Assembly (NCBI RefSeq): GCF_033971885.1 | Contig: NZ_JALBUS010000018.1 | Span: 1 to 44,195, forward strand | Origin: Absicoccus intestinalis | GTDB lineage: Bacteria; Bacillota_I; Bacilli_A; Erysipelotrichales; Erysipelotrichaceae | DNA length: 44,195 bases | Reading direction: 5' to 3' | Shown: positions 17,222 to 25,082 of the stretch, piece after piece | Position numbering within the stretch: the first letter of the stretch is position 1 | Layout: every line of letters starts with the position of its first letter | Notes under the pieces: model-generated | The model's input: the letters and a program-made list of their open reading frames with translations, nothing else | Told to the model about the DNA's origin: nothing | The model's database searches: none | Translations under genes and position numbers: made by a program

Positions 17222-18238
17222 ATGAAAGTAGAAGAAGTGTTAGAAAAAGCCCGTACTCAAATGGGAACCAAGTGTAAATCTTGTCCTGTTTGTGATGGCA
17301 GGGCTTGTCGAAATACGATGCCTGGACCCGGTGCGAAAGGGACAGGCAGGGTTGCCATGCATAATTATGAGGCATGGCAAAACATTGCGTTAAATATGGA
17401 TACCTTATGTGAGAATGTTGAGGCCGATACGACCTTCTCTTTCTTTGGCAAGACATTTCAATATCCCATTTTTGCCGGTCCGGTTGGCCATGTAGAATTG
17501 CACTATGGGGATAAATACGATGATCAAGCTTACAATCATATTCTTGTTTCGGGTTGTCATCAAGCAGGCATTGCTGCCTTTACTGGCGATGGGATGAATG
17601 CGGATACGATGAAAGTGGCTTGTCAAAGCATCAAGGAAAATGATGGTATAGGCATACCTACGATCAAGCCTTGGAATGAGAAAGTCTATCTGGAAAAATT
17701 AGAGATGGTCAAAGAAGCAGGTGCATTTGCGGTAGCGATGGATGTAGATGCAGCTGGTTTACCCTTTTTAAAAGGAGTCGTACCACCAGCCGGACGAAAG
17801 ACGGAACAAGAACTTCGATCCATTATTGAAAAAACACCGCTACCTTTCCTTGTCAAAGGCATCATGAGTGTGAAAGGGGCCTATAAAGCATGGCGTGCAG
17901 GGGCCAGTGCCATTGTGGTATCCAATCATGGTGGTCGTGTTTTGGATGGTTGTGCGCCAACGGCTGAAGTATTGCCCGAAATTGTGCGAGCCATCGATGG
18001 ACGTATTCCCGTCTTAGTGGATGGCGGCATTCGTACGGGTGTCGATGTGTTCCGAGCTCTAGCCTTAGGTGCGGATGGCGTATTGATTGCACGACCATTT
18101 GTCAATATGGTCTATGGTGCCCAAGAAGAAGGCATCCAAGCCTTGGTTGATCAATTGGGGTCAGAATTAAAAGATACGATGGAAATGTGTGGTGCCAAAG
18201 ATCTTAGCTCCATCCATGAAGACATGATTCGCCTTTAA
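17222..18238 (+). CDS. FMN-dependent alpha-hydroxy-acid oxidising protein
   Basis: A 338-residue TIM-barrel flavoprotein of the lactate/glycolate oxidase family. The FMN and catalytic motif SNHGGRVLDG contains the base His and substrate-binding Arg, followed by VLVDGGIRTGVDVFRALALGA (FMN phosphate site; shown here as its key parts) and LIARPFV. The N-terminus is atypical: cysteines 18, 21, 24 and 29 (CKSCPVCDGRAC) could bind zinc or an iron-sulfur cluster. Anaerobe members of this group are generally annotated without known substrate. It starts ten bases after the PotD frame with AAGAGG, so it may be the last gene of the polyamine operon. Confidence 0.85.
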   Translation: MKVEEVLEKARTQMGTKCKSCPVCDGRACRNTMPGPGAKGTGRVAMHNYEAWQNIALNMDTLCENVEADTTFSFFGKTFQYPIFAGPVGHVELHYGDKYDDQAYNHILVSGCHQAGIAAFTGDGMNADTMKVACQSIKENDGIGIPTIKPWNEKVYLEKLEMVKEAGAFAVAMDVDAAGLPFLKGVVPPAGRKTEQELRSIIEKTPLPFLVKGIMSVKGAYKAWRAGASAIVVSNHGGRVLDGCAPTAEVLPEIVRAIDGRIPVLVDGGIRTGVDVFRALALGADGVLIARPFVNMVYGAQEEGIQALVDQLGSELKDTMEMCGAKDLSSIHEDMIRL

Positions 18239-18268
18239 AACAAGAAGGAAGGATCCAAGTTTTGGATA

Positions 18269-18313
18269 AAAATGCCAGATATCCTATGCATAAAGGGTAT
18301 CTGGCATTTTCTC
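18269..18313. terminator. Bidirectional terminator between convergent operons
   Basis: AAAATGCCAGATA (18269-18281) pairs with TATCTGGCATTTT (18298-18310) around a 16-base loop. The flanking A- and T-runs allow termination on either strand, at the end of both the oxidase transcript and the ECF transcript. Confidence 0.85.
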
Positions 18314-18323
18314 TGTGTAGTGA

Positions 18324-18878
18324 TCATTCATCAAGCAAGGCAAACAAGCGTTCTTTTTCCGGTGCATAAAGACCAATGACAGGAAGCGATAGATCTTCTT
18401 CTTTTAATAATTGTTTCAATGCTTGCATATAGATGCCTTCTTTTTTGACCAATTTGACGGTACTTACTTTTTTTGCCCAGGTATTTCCATCTTGATACGA
18501 GCCACCCCATTGTCCGGAACAGGTGTATTTGACGCCACAGCTTGGACTACCATCGATTCCCACAAAGCCAAGAACTTGATATTTTCGTTTATCATTGAGA
18601 TATTCTTTCGCTTGGAGGATATAGGGATATAAGAGTTCTTGGCAATGTTTGCGAAAAAAAGGATTATCGAATTGATTGGATACATGGCCCCATCGTTTGC
18701 ATCCATACAAAGTAAATTCAGGACAAGGCAATTGAATGAATTGAACCCCTTGTTCTAAAGCTTTTTTAAGGAAGGATAGGCGAACTTCTTCCTCTTGGCG
18801 TAAGGATACACGATCATCCATCACAACTTTGGATGCGGTATTTAAAATACAATGGGAAACAAAAAGGATCTTTTTCAT
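18324..18878 (-). CDS. TudS-related (CD3072-type, DUF523-like) putative desulfidase
   Basis: A 184-residue cytoplasmic protein of the DUF523/TudS superfamily. Candidate cluster cysteines sit in SHCILNTAS, QLPCPEFTLYGC and GIDGSPSCGV; the last is the diagnostic GSPSCG motif. TudS proteins use a [4Fe-4S] cluster to remove sulfur from thiouracil, so thio-nucleobase or related desulfuration is the family-level guess; this subfamily's substrate is not established as far as I know. The start overlaps the end of the upstream ECF ATPase gene by four bases, making it the last gene of the transporter operon, which implies that it acts on the imported compound. Confidence 0.75.
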   Translation of the reverse strand: MKKILFVSHCILNTASKVVMDDRVSLRQEEEVRLSFLKKALEQGVQFIQLPCPEFTLYGCKRWGHVSNQFDNPFFRKHCQELLYPYILQAKEYLNDKRKYQVLGFVGIDGSPSCGVKYTCSGQWGGSYQDGNTWAKKVSTVKLVKKEGIYMQALKQLLKEEDLSLPVIGLYAPEKERLFALLDE

Positions 18879-19678
18879 TGGATCTCCTTTCCAAAATAGG
18901 CTTGGGCTTGATCAATGGTAATGATTTTTTGATCAACGGCTAAAGCTTGCATGAGGCGAACGATCAATGGCGGTTCGATATGTGCTTCCTTTAATAATTT
19001 TTCATCATAGAAGAAATCGGTTGGATGGCCTTCAAATACAATTTGGCCATGCGCCATTACGAGAATATCATTAAATTGGTTGGCGACAAAATCCATATCG
19101 TGTGTGATCGTCAATGTCGTGACTTGTTTGTCGTGGAGAACATCTAAGATATGAGCCAATAAAGCTCTTTCTTTTTGATCTAAGCCGGCTGTCGGTTCAT
19201 CAAGGATGATCGTGTTAGGATGCATCGCAACAATGGCGGCAATACATACAAATTTACGCATCGTGATGGATAGATCATACGGATGTTGTTGGGCAACCGC
19301 TGTCAATTGACAAAGTTCCAATGCGGCTTGTGTGCGTTCTTGGATTTCACCTTCGGGTAACTTTTGGCGATACAAAGCATATTGAATTTCTTTTTCGACA
19401 CGATTATTAAACAATTGATCGTTGGGATTTTGGAAGATATAGCCCACCTTTTGAGAAACTTGGGCGATGGTCGCATGGTGCGTGGATTGCCCATCAATGA
19501 GCACAGTACCACTTTGCGGCTGACACAACCGATTGATGTTTTTTGCCAAGGTGGTTTTCCCTGATCCATTTTGACCCAGAATCGCAATTTTTGCCCCGGA
19601 AGCAATGGTATGATCAATATTTTTTAAGACAGGATGAACCCCATCATAGGCATAATTCACATGATTGATCTGGATCAT
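18875..19678 (-). CDS. ECF transporter ATPase, second subunit, with degenerate signature motif
   Basis: A 267-residue ABC ATPase of an energy-coupling-factor importer. Walker A GQNGSGKTT (35-43), Q-loop FQNPNDQLF, Walker B IILDEP and H-loop ITHD are intact. The signature LSGGQ, however, is replaced by LSITM (136-140), followed by RKFVCIAAIVAM. In an ECF heterodimer this would make one of the two ATP sites non-canonical. Overlap of four bases with genes on both sides shows tight coupling. Confidence 0.88.
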   Translation of the reverse strand: MIQINHVNYAYDGVHPVLKNIDHTIASGAKIAILGQNGSGKTTLAKNINRLCQPQSGTVLIDGQSTHHATIAQVSQKVGYIFQNPNDQLFNNRVEKEIQYALYRQKLPEGEIQERTQAALELCQLTAVAQQHPYDLSITMRKFVCIAAIVAMHPNTIILDEPTAGLDQKERALLAHILDVLHDKQVTTLTITHDMDFVANQFNDILVMAHGQIVFEGHPTDFFYDEKLLKEAHIEPPLIVRLMQALAVDQKIITIDQAQAYFGKEIQ

Positions 19679-20505
19679 AAATACTCCTTTCTAAACAACT
19701 GGACAGCTTGTTCAAAAGTAACGGGATACGTATTTTTTTCTAAATGAAGGGCCTGTGCCAATTGTGTCATGGTTGGATAGGCTAAGCCTTCAATCTCTTG
19801 GGAATAAATATCTTTGGGTGCGCCTTGGGCAATGATCTGACCAGCTTGTAAGACGATGATTTCATCACTAAATTGAGCCATTAAATCGGCATCGTGATCG
19901 ATACATACAATGGTTTGGCCTTCTTTTTTTAATGTGTGAATGATTTGATAAACTTCTTGTCGGCCAAGCGGATCAATTTGACTGGTTGGTTCATCGAAGA
20001 TCAAGATGCGAGGATGTAAAGCCAAGGCAGAGGCAATGGCCAATCGTTGTTGCTGACCACCCGATAAATCATAGGGATGATGAAAAGCTAGATCCCGTAG
20101 ATTGGTTTTGGTGAGGGCTTCATCGATGCGTGCATCAATTTCGGTGGGGTCCAGGCCAAAATTTTCAAGTGCAAACGCGATTTCTTCAATAACAGTTTCG
20201 GTTACGGCACTGATTTGATTGAAAGGATCTTGAAAAACATAGCCAATTTCTAAGGATAATTCATGTATATCTTTTTCATTGGCAGGGATGCCATCATAAA
20301 AGACTTCACCCTCAAAGCAACCTTTCGCAAAAGTAGGAATGAAACCACGCAGAATGGAGGCCAATGTGGATTTTCCTGAACCATTCAATCCGGTAATGGC
20401 ATAGAATTGGTGTTCATATAGAGATAAATCAACATGGGCAATCGCGTATTGTTGGCTAAAAGGATATTGATAACTGACATTTTTTAATTGAATACATGGT
20501 TTCAT
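19675..20505 (-). CDS. ECF transporter ATPase, first subunit
   Basis: A 276-residue ABC ATPase with a full motif set: Walker A GLNGSGKST, Q-loop FQDPFNQIS, canonical LSGGQQQRLAIASA signature, Walker B ILIFDEP and H-loop IDHDADL. It pairs with the next gene's ATPase, whose signature is degenerate. I place the start at 20505 (MKPCIQLKNVSY), where the ATG overlaps the EcfT stop as ATGA; the longer frame to 20547 lies inside ecfT. Confidence 0.9.
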   Translation of the reverse strand: MKPCIQLKNVSYQYPFSQQYAIAHVDLSLYEHQFYAITGLNGSGKSTLASILRGFIPTFAKGCFEGEVFYDGIPANEKDIHELSLEIGYVFQDPFNQISAVTETVIEEIAFALENFGLDPTEIDARIDEALTKTNLRDLAFHHPYDLSGGQQQRLAIASALALHPRILIFDEPTSQIDPLGRQEVYQIIHTLKKEGQTIVCIDHDADLMAQFSDEIIVLQAGQIIAQGAPKDIYSQEIEGLAYPTMTQLAQALHLEKNTYPVTFEQAVQLFRKEYL

Positions 20506-21284
20506 AAGAAAATCACCACCCCGCATACAAGACATAGATATAGGCATCCCCCCAACAAAAGATATTTTTCATATCCATTTTTTCGGATTACGATGATCTG
20601 GGTATGGGGACCTTGATAATGAAAGCCTTTGACTTCCAGACATAAGACTCGATCGCCATTATCGGATAAAGCGCTAAGGATAATGGGAATCAAGCTGGGT
20701 AAAAACGCTTTGGCGCGTTGGATCAAAGAACCATGAATTTCTAAGCCACGTGCTTGTTGGGCTTCCAAGATCCGGGTGGAGCGTAGTCGTAATTGTTGGA
20801 TGGTTTGAAATGTGGATAATAACACAAAAGATATTTTTCGATTCATGCCTTTTTCTTCCAATGCATAGATCCATTCTTCATTTTGTGTGGTCAAGAAAAA
20901 CCACAATAAGATACCAGAAATATTTAATAGGCTCAAAGATAAAGTGAACCCTTTTCTTATGCTTTCGAAATAAATCGTAAAAATAAAAAAATGACCAATG
21001 GGTGTTTGTCCACGAATCAAAAGGGTTTGCGATAGTAAGATGATCAAAACGAGAAAATAGATGGGTCCACTTTTTTTGATAAAAAGTGGACCAATGGCGG
21101 ACAAAAAGACAAGAATAAGGAGGAAACCATAAGAAACAAGGCCGCCAAGAGGTAAGGTGTTCGTGTGGATCGTCATCAGCAGCAAATAAGCGAGAATATA
21201 GATAGCAACGATCCATAATTTCGTAAGCGGGTGGCTACCCGCAATTCGATTCTTTTTATGTATTTGTACTAGTTCGATCCACAT
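20502..21284 (-). CDS. ECF transporter transmembrane coupling subunit (EcfT)
   Basis: A 260-residue membrane subunit with several hydrophobic spans in the N-terminal two-thirds and the C-terminal coupling helices characteristic of EcfT: LRLRSTRILEAQQARGLE, containing the first Ala-Arg-Gly-type motif. A second, more divergent coupling motif is in the following helix (FLPSLIPIILSALSDNGD). The start at 21284 follows AAAGGAGAGGA; the frame upstream of it overlaps ecfS. It links the S component to the two ATPases. Confidence 0.85.
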   Translation of the reverse strand: MWIELVQIHKKNRIAGSHPLTKLWIVAIYILAYLLLMTIHTNTLPLGGLVSYGFLLILVFLSAIGPLFIKKSGPIYFLVLIILLSQTLLIRGQTPIGHFFIFTIYFESIRKGFTLSLSLLNISGILLWFFLTTQNEEWIYALEEKGMNRKISFVLLSTFQTIQQLRLRSTRILEAQQARGLEIHGSLIQRAKAFLPSLIPIILSALSDNGDRVLCLEVKGFHYQGPHTQIIVIRKNGYEKYLLLGGCLYLCLVCGVVIFL

Positions 21285-21300
21285 AAAATCCTCTCCTTTT

Positions 21301-21909
21301 CTATTTGATATATTTTTCGCCAAGCTGGAATTGAATCAGTGTTTTCTTTGGCAATACACGAATGATCGCAAAGACTACCAAGATGGAAAGAATGCGATCC
21401 AAAAAGTTAAATACACCATTGGTACCAATCACGGCAGTCCAAATATTTTGGCCAGAAGCCAATAAGACCGAAGCAATGACACTGGCTCCATTTCCGGTCA
21501 GGCCACCAAAAGCAAATACAAGAATGGGAGCGGAAACGATAATGGAAACCAAAGTAATGATGACAATCGAGATAGCGATTTTCAATGGTGTTAAAAAGAA
21601 GTCTTTTTTGGATAAGTAACCTGCAATCAAGCCGACAACTAAGTTAACGGGAATAAAGGCAAAATTGACTGGATTGATGATACCAGCCACAATATTGGTC
21701 AAGACCCCGGTCGTAAGGCCGACAATGGGACCGGCTAAGATGGCTGATAATAAGGTACCAATCGTATCTAAATAAAGGGGGAGTTTTAATAGGTCATTGA
21801 GTTGGCCGCCAATAAAGTTGATGGCTACACCAACAGGAATTAAAAGTAGGGCATAGGTTGAAAAGGCAGATGTATTCGTTTGACGTTGAATTGTGTTTGT
21901 GGTTGACAT
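21301..21909 (-). CDS. ECF transporter S component (substrate-binding)
   Basis: A 202-residue, six-span membrane protein. The segments LPLYLDTIGTLLSAILAGP, GLTTGVLTNIVAGI and NPVNFAFIPVNLVVGLIAGY are those of an ECF S component, and it opens an operon with dedicated T and A subunits (a group I ECF system). The substrate cannot be read from sequence; linkage to a TudS-like desulfidase and a Cys-rich leader ORF points to a sulfur-containing compound. Its own ribosome site is weak (GAAAGAGAG), which suits control by the upstream leader ORF. Confidence 0.87.
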   Translation of the reverse strand: MSTTNTIQRQTNTSAFSTYALLLIPVGVAINFIGGQLNDLLKLPLYLDTIGTLLSAILAGPIVGLTTGVLTNIVAGIINPVNFAFIPVNLVVGLIAGYLSKKDFFLTPLKIAISIVIITLVSIIVSAPILVFAFGGLTGNGASVIASVLLASGQNIWTAVIGTNGVFNFLDRILSILVVFAIIRVLPKKTLIQFQLGEKYIK

Positions 21910-21937
21910 AGTATTTCTCTCTTTCTATTTTTTCTAT

Positions 21938-22006
21938 TTATTTATTTGTTTGTATGGAACAACAACACATCCAACAATTGGTCGCATGACGATAGTTAAA
22001 GATCAT
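21938..22006 (-). CDS. 22-residue Cys-rich leader peptide (candidate attenuator)
   Basis: A short ORF starting at ATG 22006 (MIFNYRHATN) continues CWMCCC and ends with TAA at 21940-21938, 28 bases before the ecfS start. AAAGGAG at 22018-22024 lies upstream with a somewhat long 11-base spacing. It falls exactly between a sigma-A promoter and the first gene. Four of 22 residues are cysteine, three consecutive (TGT TGT TGT). Poly-cysteine upstream ORFs act as cysteine-responsive attenuators in mycobacteria, so a similar role is likely. I see no clear intrinsic terminator between it and ecfS, so control may be at translation of ecfS or through another mechanism. Confidence 0.65.
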   Translation of the reverse strand: MIFNYRHATNCWMCCCSIQTNK

Positions 22007-22038
22007 TTAATTGAGTGCTCCTTTCTAGTATGGTTCTC

Positions 22039-22067
22039 ATCTTAATCATTGATTGGGACTTCGTCAA
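22039..22067 (-). promoter_or_regulatory. Promoter of the ECF-desulfidase operon
   Basis: On the minus strand TTGACG (22062-22067), a 17-base spacer and TAAGAT (22039-22044) predict a start near 22032, giving a leader of about 120 bases that contains the Cys-rich ORF. The rest of the gap to 22198 is AT-rich without other recognisable signals. Confidence 0.75.
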
Positions 22068-22198
22068 TTGTTTGGATATAGTAGTTTTTTAATGGAATTA
22101 TAGTCAAAAATTATACATATAAATAAATTTTTTATCAAAAACGAAAAAAACAGATTGGATATCTTCTATATATAAATAATTTTTATAACTTAAAGGCT

Positions 22199-22225
22199 AA
22201 AAAAAACGATGGCTGATTGCCATCG
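22199..22225 (-). terminator. Intrinsic terminator after the PrsW-like gene
   Basis: On the minus strand CGATGGC/GCCATCG (7 bp, 5-base loop) is followed by eight T (A-run 22199-22206). Confidence 0.88.
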
Positions 22226-22228
22226 GAC

Positions 22229-22897
22229 TTAAATATATTGATCGTTTTGCGATTGATGAATGACCAAACGATAACTGATGAAGAATAAAAGAATGATAAA
22301 TAAGAAGAACCAGTAATTATCGGATGTAGCCAGATAATCATAAGTTCCATGAATCAATACAGGAACAAGGAAGGCTAGAATTCGATAAAGCGTGGCTTGC
22401 GCATATTGGGCGCGGCCTTCGGCTTTCTTTGCCATGCCGTACCAAACCCCCATGAAGATGCCGAAACAAGCATGTCCGGGAATGGCGGTCAGAGCGCGTA
22501 CAAATGCCACATTCAAGCCATAATTGAAGACATAGAGAATGTTTTCCATCAGGGCAAAGCCTAAAGAAACGGAAATACAATAAACAATGCCATCAAACAT
22601 GCAATTGAATTCGCGCGATTTCCATGTACCCCGATTCACAAAGAGATATTTTAAGCCTTCTTCGGTACAACCAACTACACCAAAATAGGCAATGAATTTT
22701 GAAGTTGCCTGATTCATGAGTACATCTTCGATCAATGCTGCCAAGGCGGTCGCTACCATGCCATACACAACCAATTGGATGATCAAGTCAAGAGGTTCTC
22801 GTTCCATGCGATCCAGTTGATAGACTTTGATCAATAAGAAGATGGCAGGCACGACAGCGGCAAATAATAGGATTCTTGGGCCATAAAATAAAAACAT
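22229..22897 (-). CDS. PrsW-family intramembrane glutamic-type protease
   Basis: A 222-residue membrane protein with about eight spans. The family motifs are TEEGLKY (the EExxK catalytic motif), FDGIVYCISVSLGFALMENILY, RALTAIPGHACFG and PVLIHGTYDY. In B. subtilis PrsW performs site-1 cleavage of the anti-sigma factor RsiW; the target here is unknown, and no anti-sigma/sigma pair is in the window. AGGTGA precedes the start. It is divergent from tex with a 52-base gap. Confidence 0.85.
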   Translation of the reverse strand: MFLFYGPRILLFAAVVPAIFLLIKVYQLDRMEREPLDLIIQLVVYGMVATALAALIEDVLMNQATSKFIAYFGVVGCTEEGLKYLFVNRGTWKSREFNCMFDGIVYCISVSLGFALMENILYVFNYGLNVAFVRALTAIPGHACFGIFMGVWYGMAKKAEGRAQYAQATLYRILAFLVPVLIHGTYDYLATSDNYWFFLFIILLFFISYRLVIHQSQNDQYI

Positions 22898-22910
22898 AAA
22901 ATCACCTGGA

Positions 22911-22926
22911 TTTATTATATAATAAA
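22911..22926. promoter_or_regulatory. Palindromic divergent -10 region between prsW-like gene and tex
   Basis: TTTATTAT-ATAATAAA is a perfect 16-base palindrome that gives TATAAT on both strands (22917-22922 plus; 22914-22919 minus). It is the only good -10 candidate in the 52-base gap; no consensus -35 is seen on either side. Confidence 0.45.
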
Positions 22927-22949
22927 GTGCAGAAAATGGAGAATAGAAT

Positions 22950-25082
22950 ATGGATATAAAAATTATCGAGGCGATTGCTTCTCAATTGGATATTCAACCC
23001 AAACAAGTGGAAGCCGTCTTGTCCTTGTTGGAAGAAGGCAGTACGGTTCCCTTTATTGCGCGATACCGTAAAGAAAGAACGGGAAACTTGGATGAGGAAC
23101 AAATTCGTGTCATCGAAGAACAATATACCTATCGTCAAAATGTGGAAAAGCGGAAAGAAGAAGTTTTGCATCGGATCGAGACGGTGGGCTCATTGAGTCC
23201 GGAAATCAAGGCTTCCGTCTTGGCTTGTACCAAACTAGCTGAGCTTGAAGAAATTTATCGTCCTTATAAACAAAAGAAAAAAACGCGGGCAGGCATAGCG
23301 ATTTCACGTGGTTTACAACCATTGGCCCAACGTATTTTAGCTTGTCCGAAAGACTGGCAGGAACAAGAAATTGATGCGTATCTGAATGAGGAAATACCAG
23401 ATCGGCAAACGGCTTTGCAGGGAGCTATGGATATCTTGGCGCAACAATTCAGTGAAGATCGTGCGCTTCGCGATACCATTTTTACTTCCATGATGAAATA
23501 TGGTCGAATCGAAACGCAAATGAAAAAAGATGCCGAAGATGAGAAGAAGGTCTATCGTATGTATTATGATTTTTCAAGTCGGATCGATCGCATCGCCAAT
23601 CATCAGATCATGGCAATCAATCGAGCGGAAAAAGAAAAAGTCATCACGGTGCACGTGACTTGTAACGAAGACTATATCCAAAATTGGGCGAATCGTCATT
23701 TTGTACGCTATCCGCATAATCCTTGTGCTATATATATAGAACAAGCCATTCAAGATAGTTTAAAACGATTGACACTTCCATCCCTGGAGCGGTTGGTTCG
23801 TTCACAATTGAGTGAAAAAGCACAAACCAGTTCCATGGATGTGTTTTCGATGAATTTAGAAAAGCTATTGCTTCAGGCTCCGTTAAAAGATAAGACCATC
23901 ATGGGGTTTGATCCAGCTTTTCGTACAGGTTGTAAATTGGCCATCATTGATGCTTCAGGAAAAGCTTTGTGTGTTGATGTGATCTATCCTCACAAACCCA
24001 ATCAAAAACTATCCGAAGCCAAGCGAAAGTTTGTGCAATTATGTACGAATTATCATGTCGATATCGTGGCCATTGGCAATGGCACAGCTTCTAGAGAAAG
24101 TGAAGCGTTTGTGGCCAATGTCATCAAAGAATATCATTTGCCCGTGGTGTATTCGATCGTTTCGGAAGCGGGGGCGAGTGTATATAGTGCTTCCAAATTG
24201 GCCATCGAAGAATTTCCAGATCTGCATGTGGAACAGCGAAGTGCCATTTCCATTGCGCGGCGTTTGTTGGATCCATTATCGGAATTGATCAAAATTGATC
24301 CACAATCCATTGGGGTTGGTCAGTATCAACATGATTTGCCACAAAAAGAATTGAAGGAGCGTCTGCATTTTGTCGTTGAAAAAGCCGTCAATCGAGTGGG
24401 CGTGAACATCAATACGGCCAGTGTATCGTTATTAGAAAATGTGTCGGGTTTATCCCATGCCATGGCTGAAAGCATCGTTTCGTATCGCGAAGAAAATGGA
24501 AAGATCAACAGTCGAGATCAAATCAAAAAAATTCCGAAGATTGGTCCGAAATCATTTGAACAAAGTGCAGGTTTTTTACGAATCGAAGATGGCAAGGAAC
24601 CATTGGATCGTACCAGCATCCATCCGGAATCCTATGATTTGGCTCGTCAATTGTTGAAGCAATTGAAATTGACAACATCCGATATGGGTACACCTAAAGC
24701 TAAAGAAGTCATAGAAAAGGCAAACGCTTCTTTAAAAGGTGACGATTATACGCTGCGAGATATTTGTGATGCGATTCAGCAACCCTTGCGTGATTATCGA
24801 GAAAATAGTACCGGCCCCATCTTAAAGAAAGACGTATTGACCATGGAAGACCTTCATGTAGGCGATCAATTGGAAGGGGTCGTGCGCAATGTCGTTGATT
24901 TTGGCGCTTTTGTGGATATTGGTCTGCATGAAGATGGTTTGATCCATATTTCTAAGATGGCCAATCATCGTATCCATCATCCCAGTGAAGTGGTTGCGGT
25001 TGGTGATATTGTGACGGTGTGGGTCTATCGGATCGACGAAGAAAAAGGCAAAGTACAACTTTCTTTGGTGCAACCACGATGA
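22950..25082 (+). CDS. tex: Tex family S1 RNA-binding transcription accessory protein
   Basis: A 710-residue nucleic-acid-binding protein of normal Tex length. Order: N-terminal helical region with TVPFIARYRKERTGNLDE, YqgF-like RNase H fold (GFDPAFRTGCKLAII), helix-hairpin-helix pair (VNINTASVSLLENVSGLS ... IKKIPKIGPKSFEQSAGF) and a C-terminal S1 domain (GDQLEGVVRNVVDFGAFVDI ... GLIHISKM). Tex is implicated in transcription and RNA quality control. TGGAGA precedes the start. Its stop overlaps the start of the HD gene. Confidence 0.95.
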   Translation: MDIKIIEAIASQLDIQPKQVEAVLSLLEEGSTVPFIARYRKERTGNLDEEQIRVIEEQYTYRQNVEKRKEEVLHRIETVGSLSPEIKASVLACTKLAELEEIYRPYKQKKKTRAGIAISRGLQPLAQRILACPKDWQEQEIDAYLNEEIPDRQTALQGAMDILAQQFSEDRALRDTIFTSMMKYGRIETQMKKDAEDEKKVYRMYYDFSSRIDRIANHQIMAINRAEKEKVITVHVTCNEDYIQNWANRHFVRYPHNPCAIYIEQAIQDSLKRLTLPSLERLVRSQLSEKAQTSSMDVFSMNLEKLLLQAPLKDKTIMGFDPAFRTGCKLAIIDASGKALCVDVIYPHKPNQKLSEAKRKFVQLCTNYHVDIVAIGNGTASRESEAFVANVIKEYHLPVVYSIVSEAGASVYSASKLAIEEFPDLHVEQRSAISIARRLLDPLSELIKIDPQSIGVGQYQHDLPQKELKERLHFVVEKAVNRVGVNINTASVSLLENVSGLSHAMAESIVSYREENGKINSRDQIKKIPKIGPKSFEQSAGFLRIEDGKEPLDRTSIHPESYDLARQLLKQLKLTTSDMGTPKAKEVIEKANASLKGDDYTLRDICDAIQQPLRDYRENSTGPILKKDVLTMEDLHVGDQLEGVVRNVVDFGAFVDIGLHEDGLIHISKMANHRIHHPSEVVAVGDIVTVWVYRIDEEKGKVQLSLVQPR

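Noticed and set aside
21910..22006. Intrinsic attenuator hairpin between the Cys-rich leader ORF and ecfS
   Set aside because: The 28-base gap is A-rich without a stable inverted repeat followed by T, so a classical terminator-type attenuator is not supported there.
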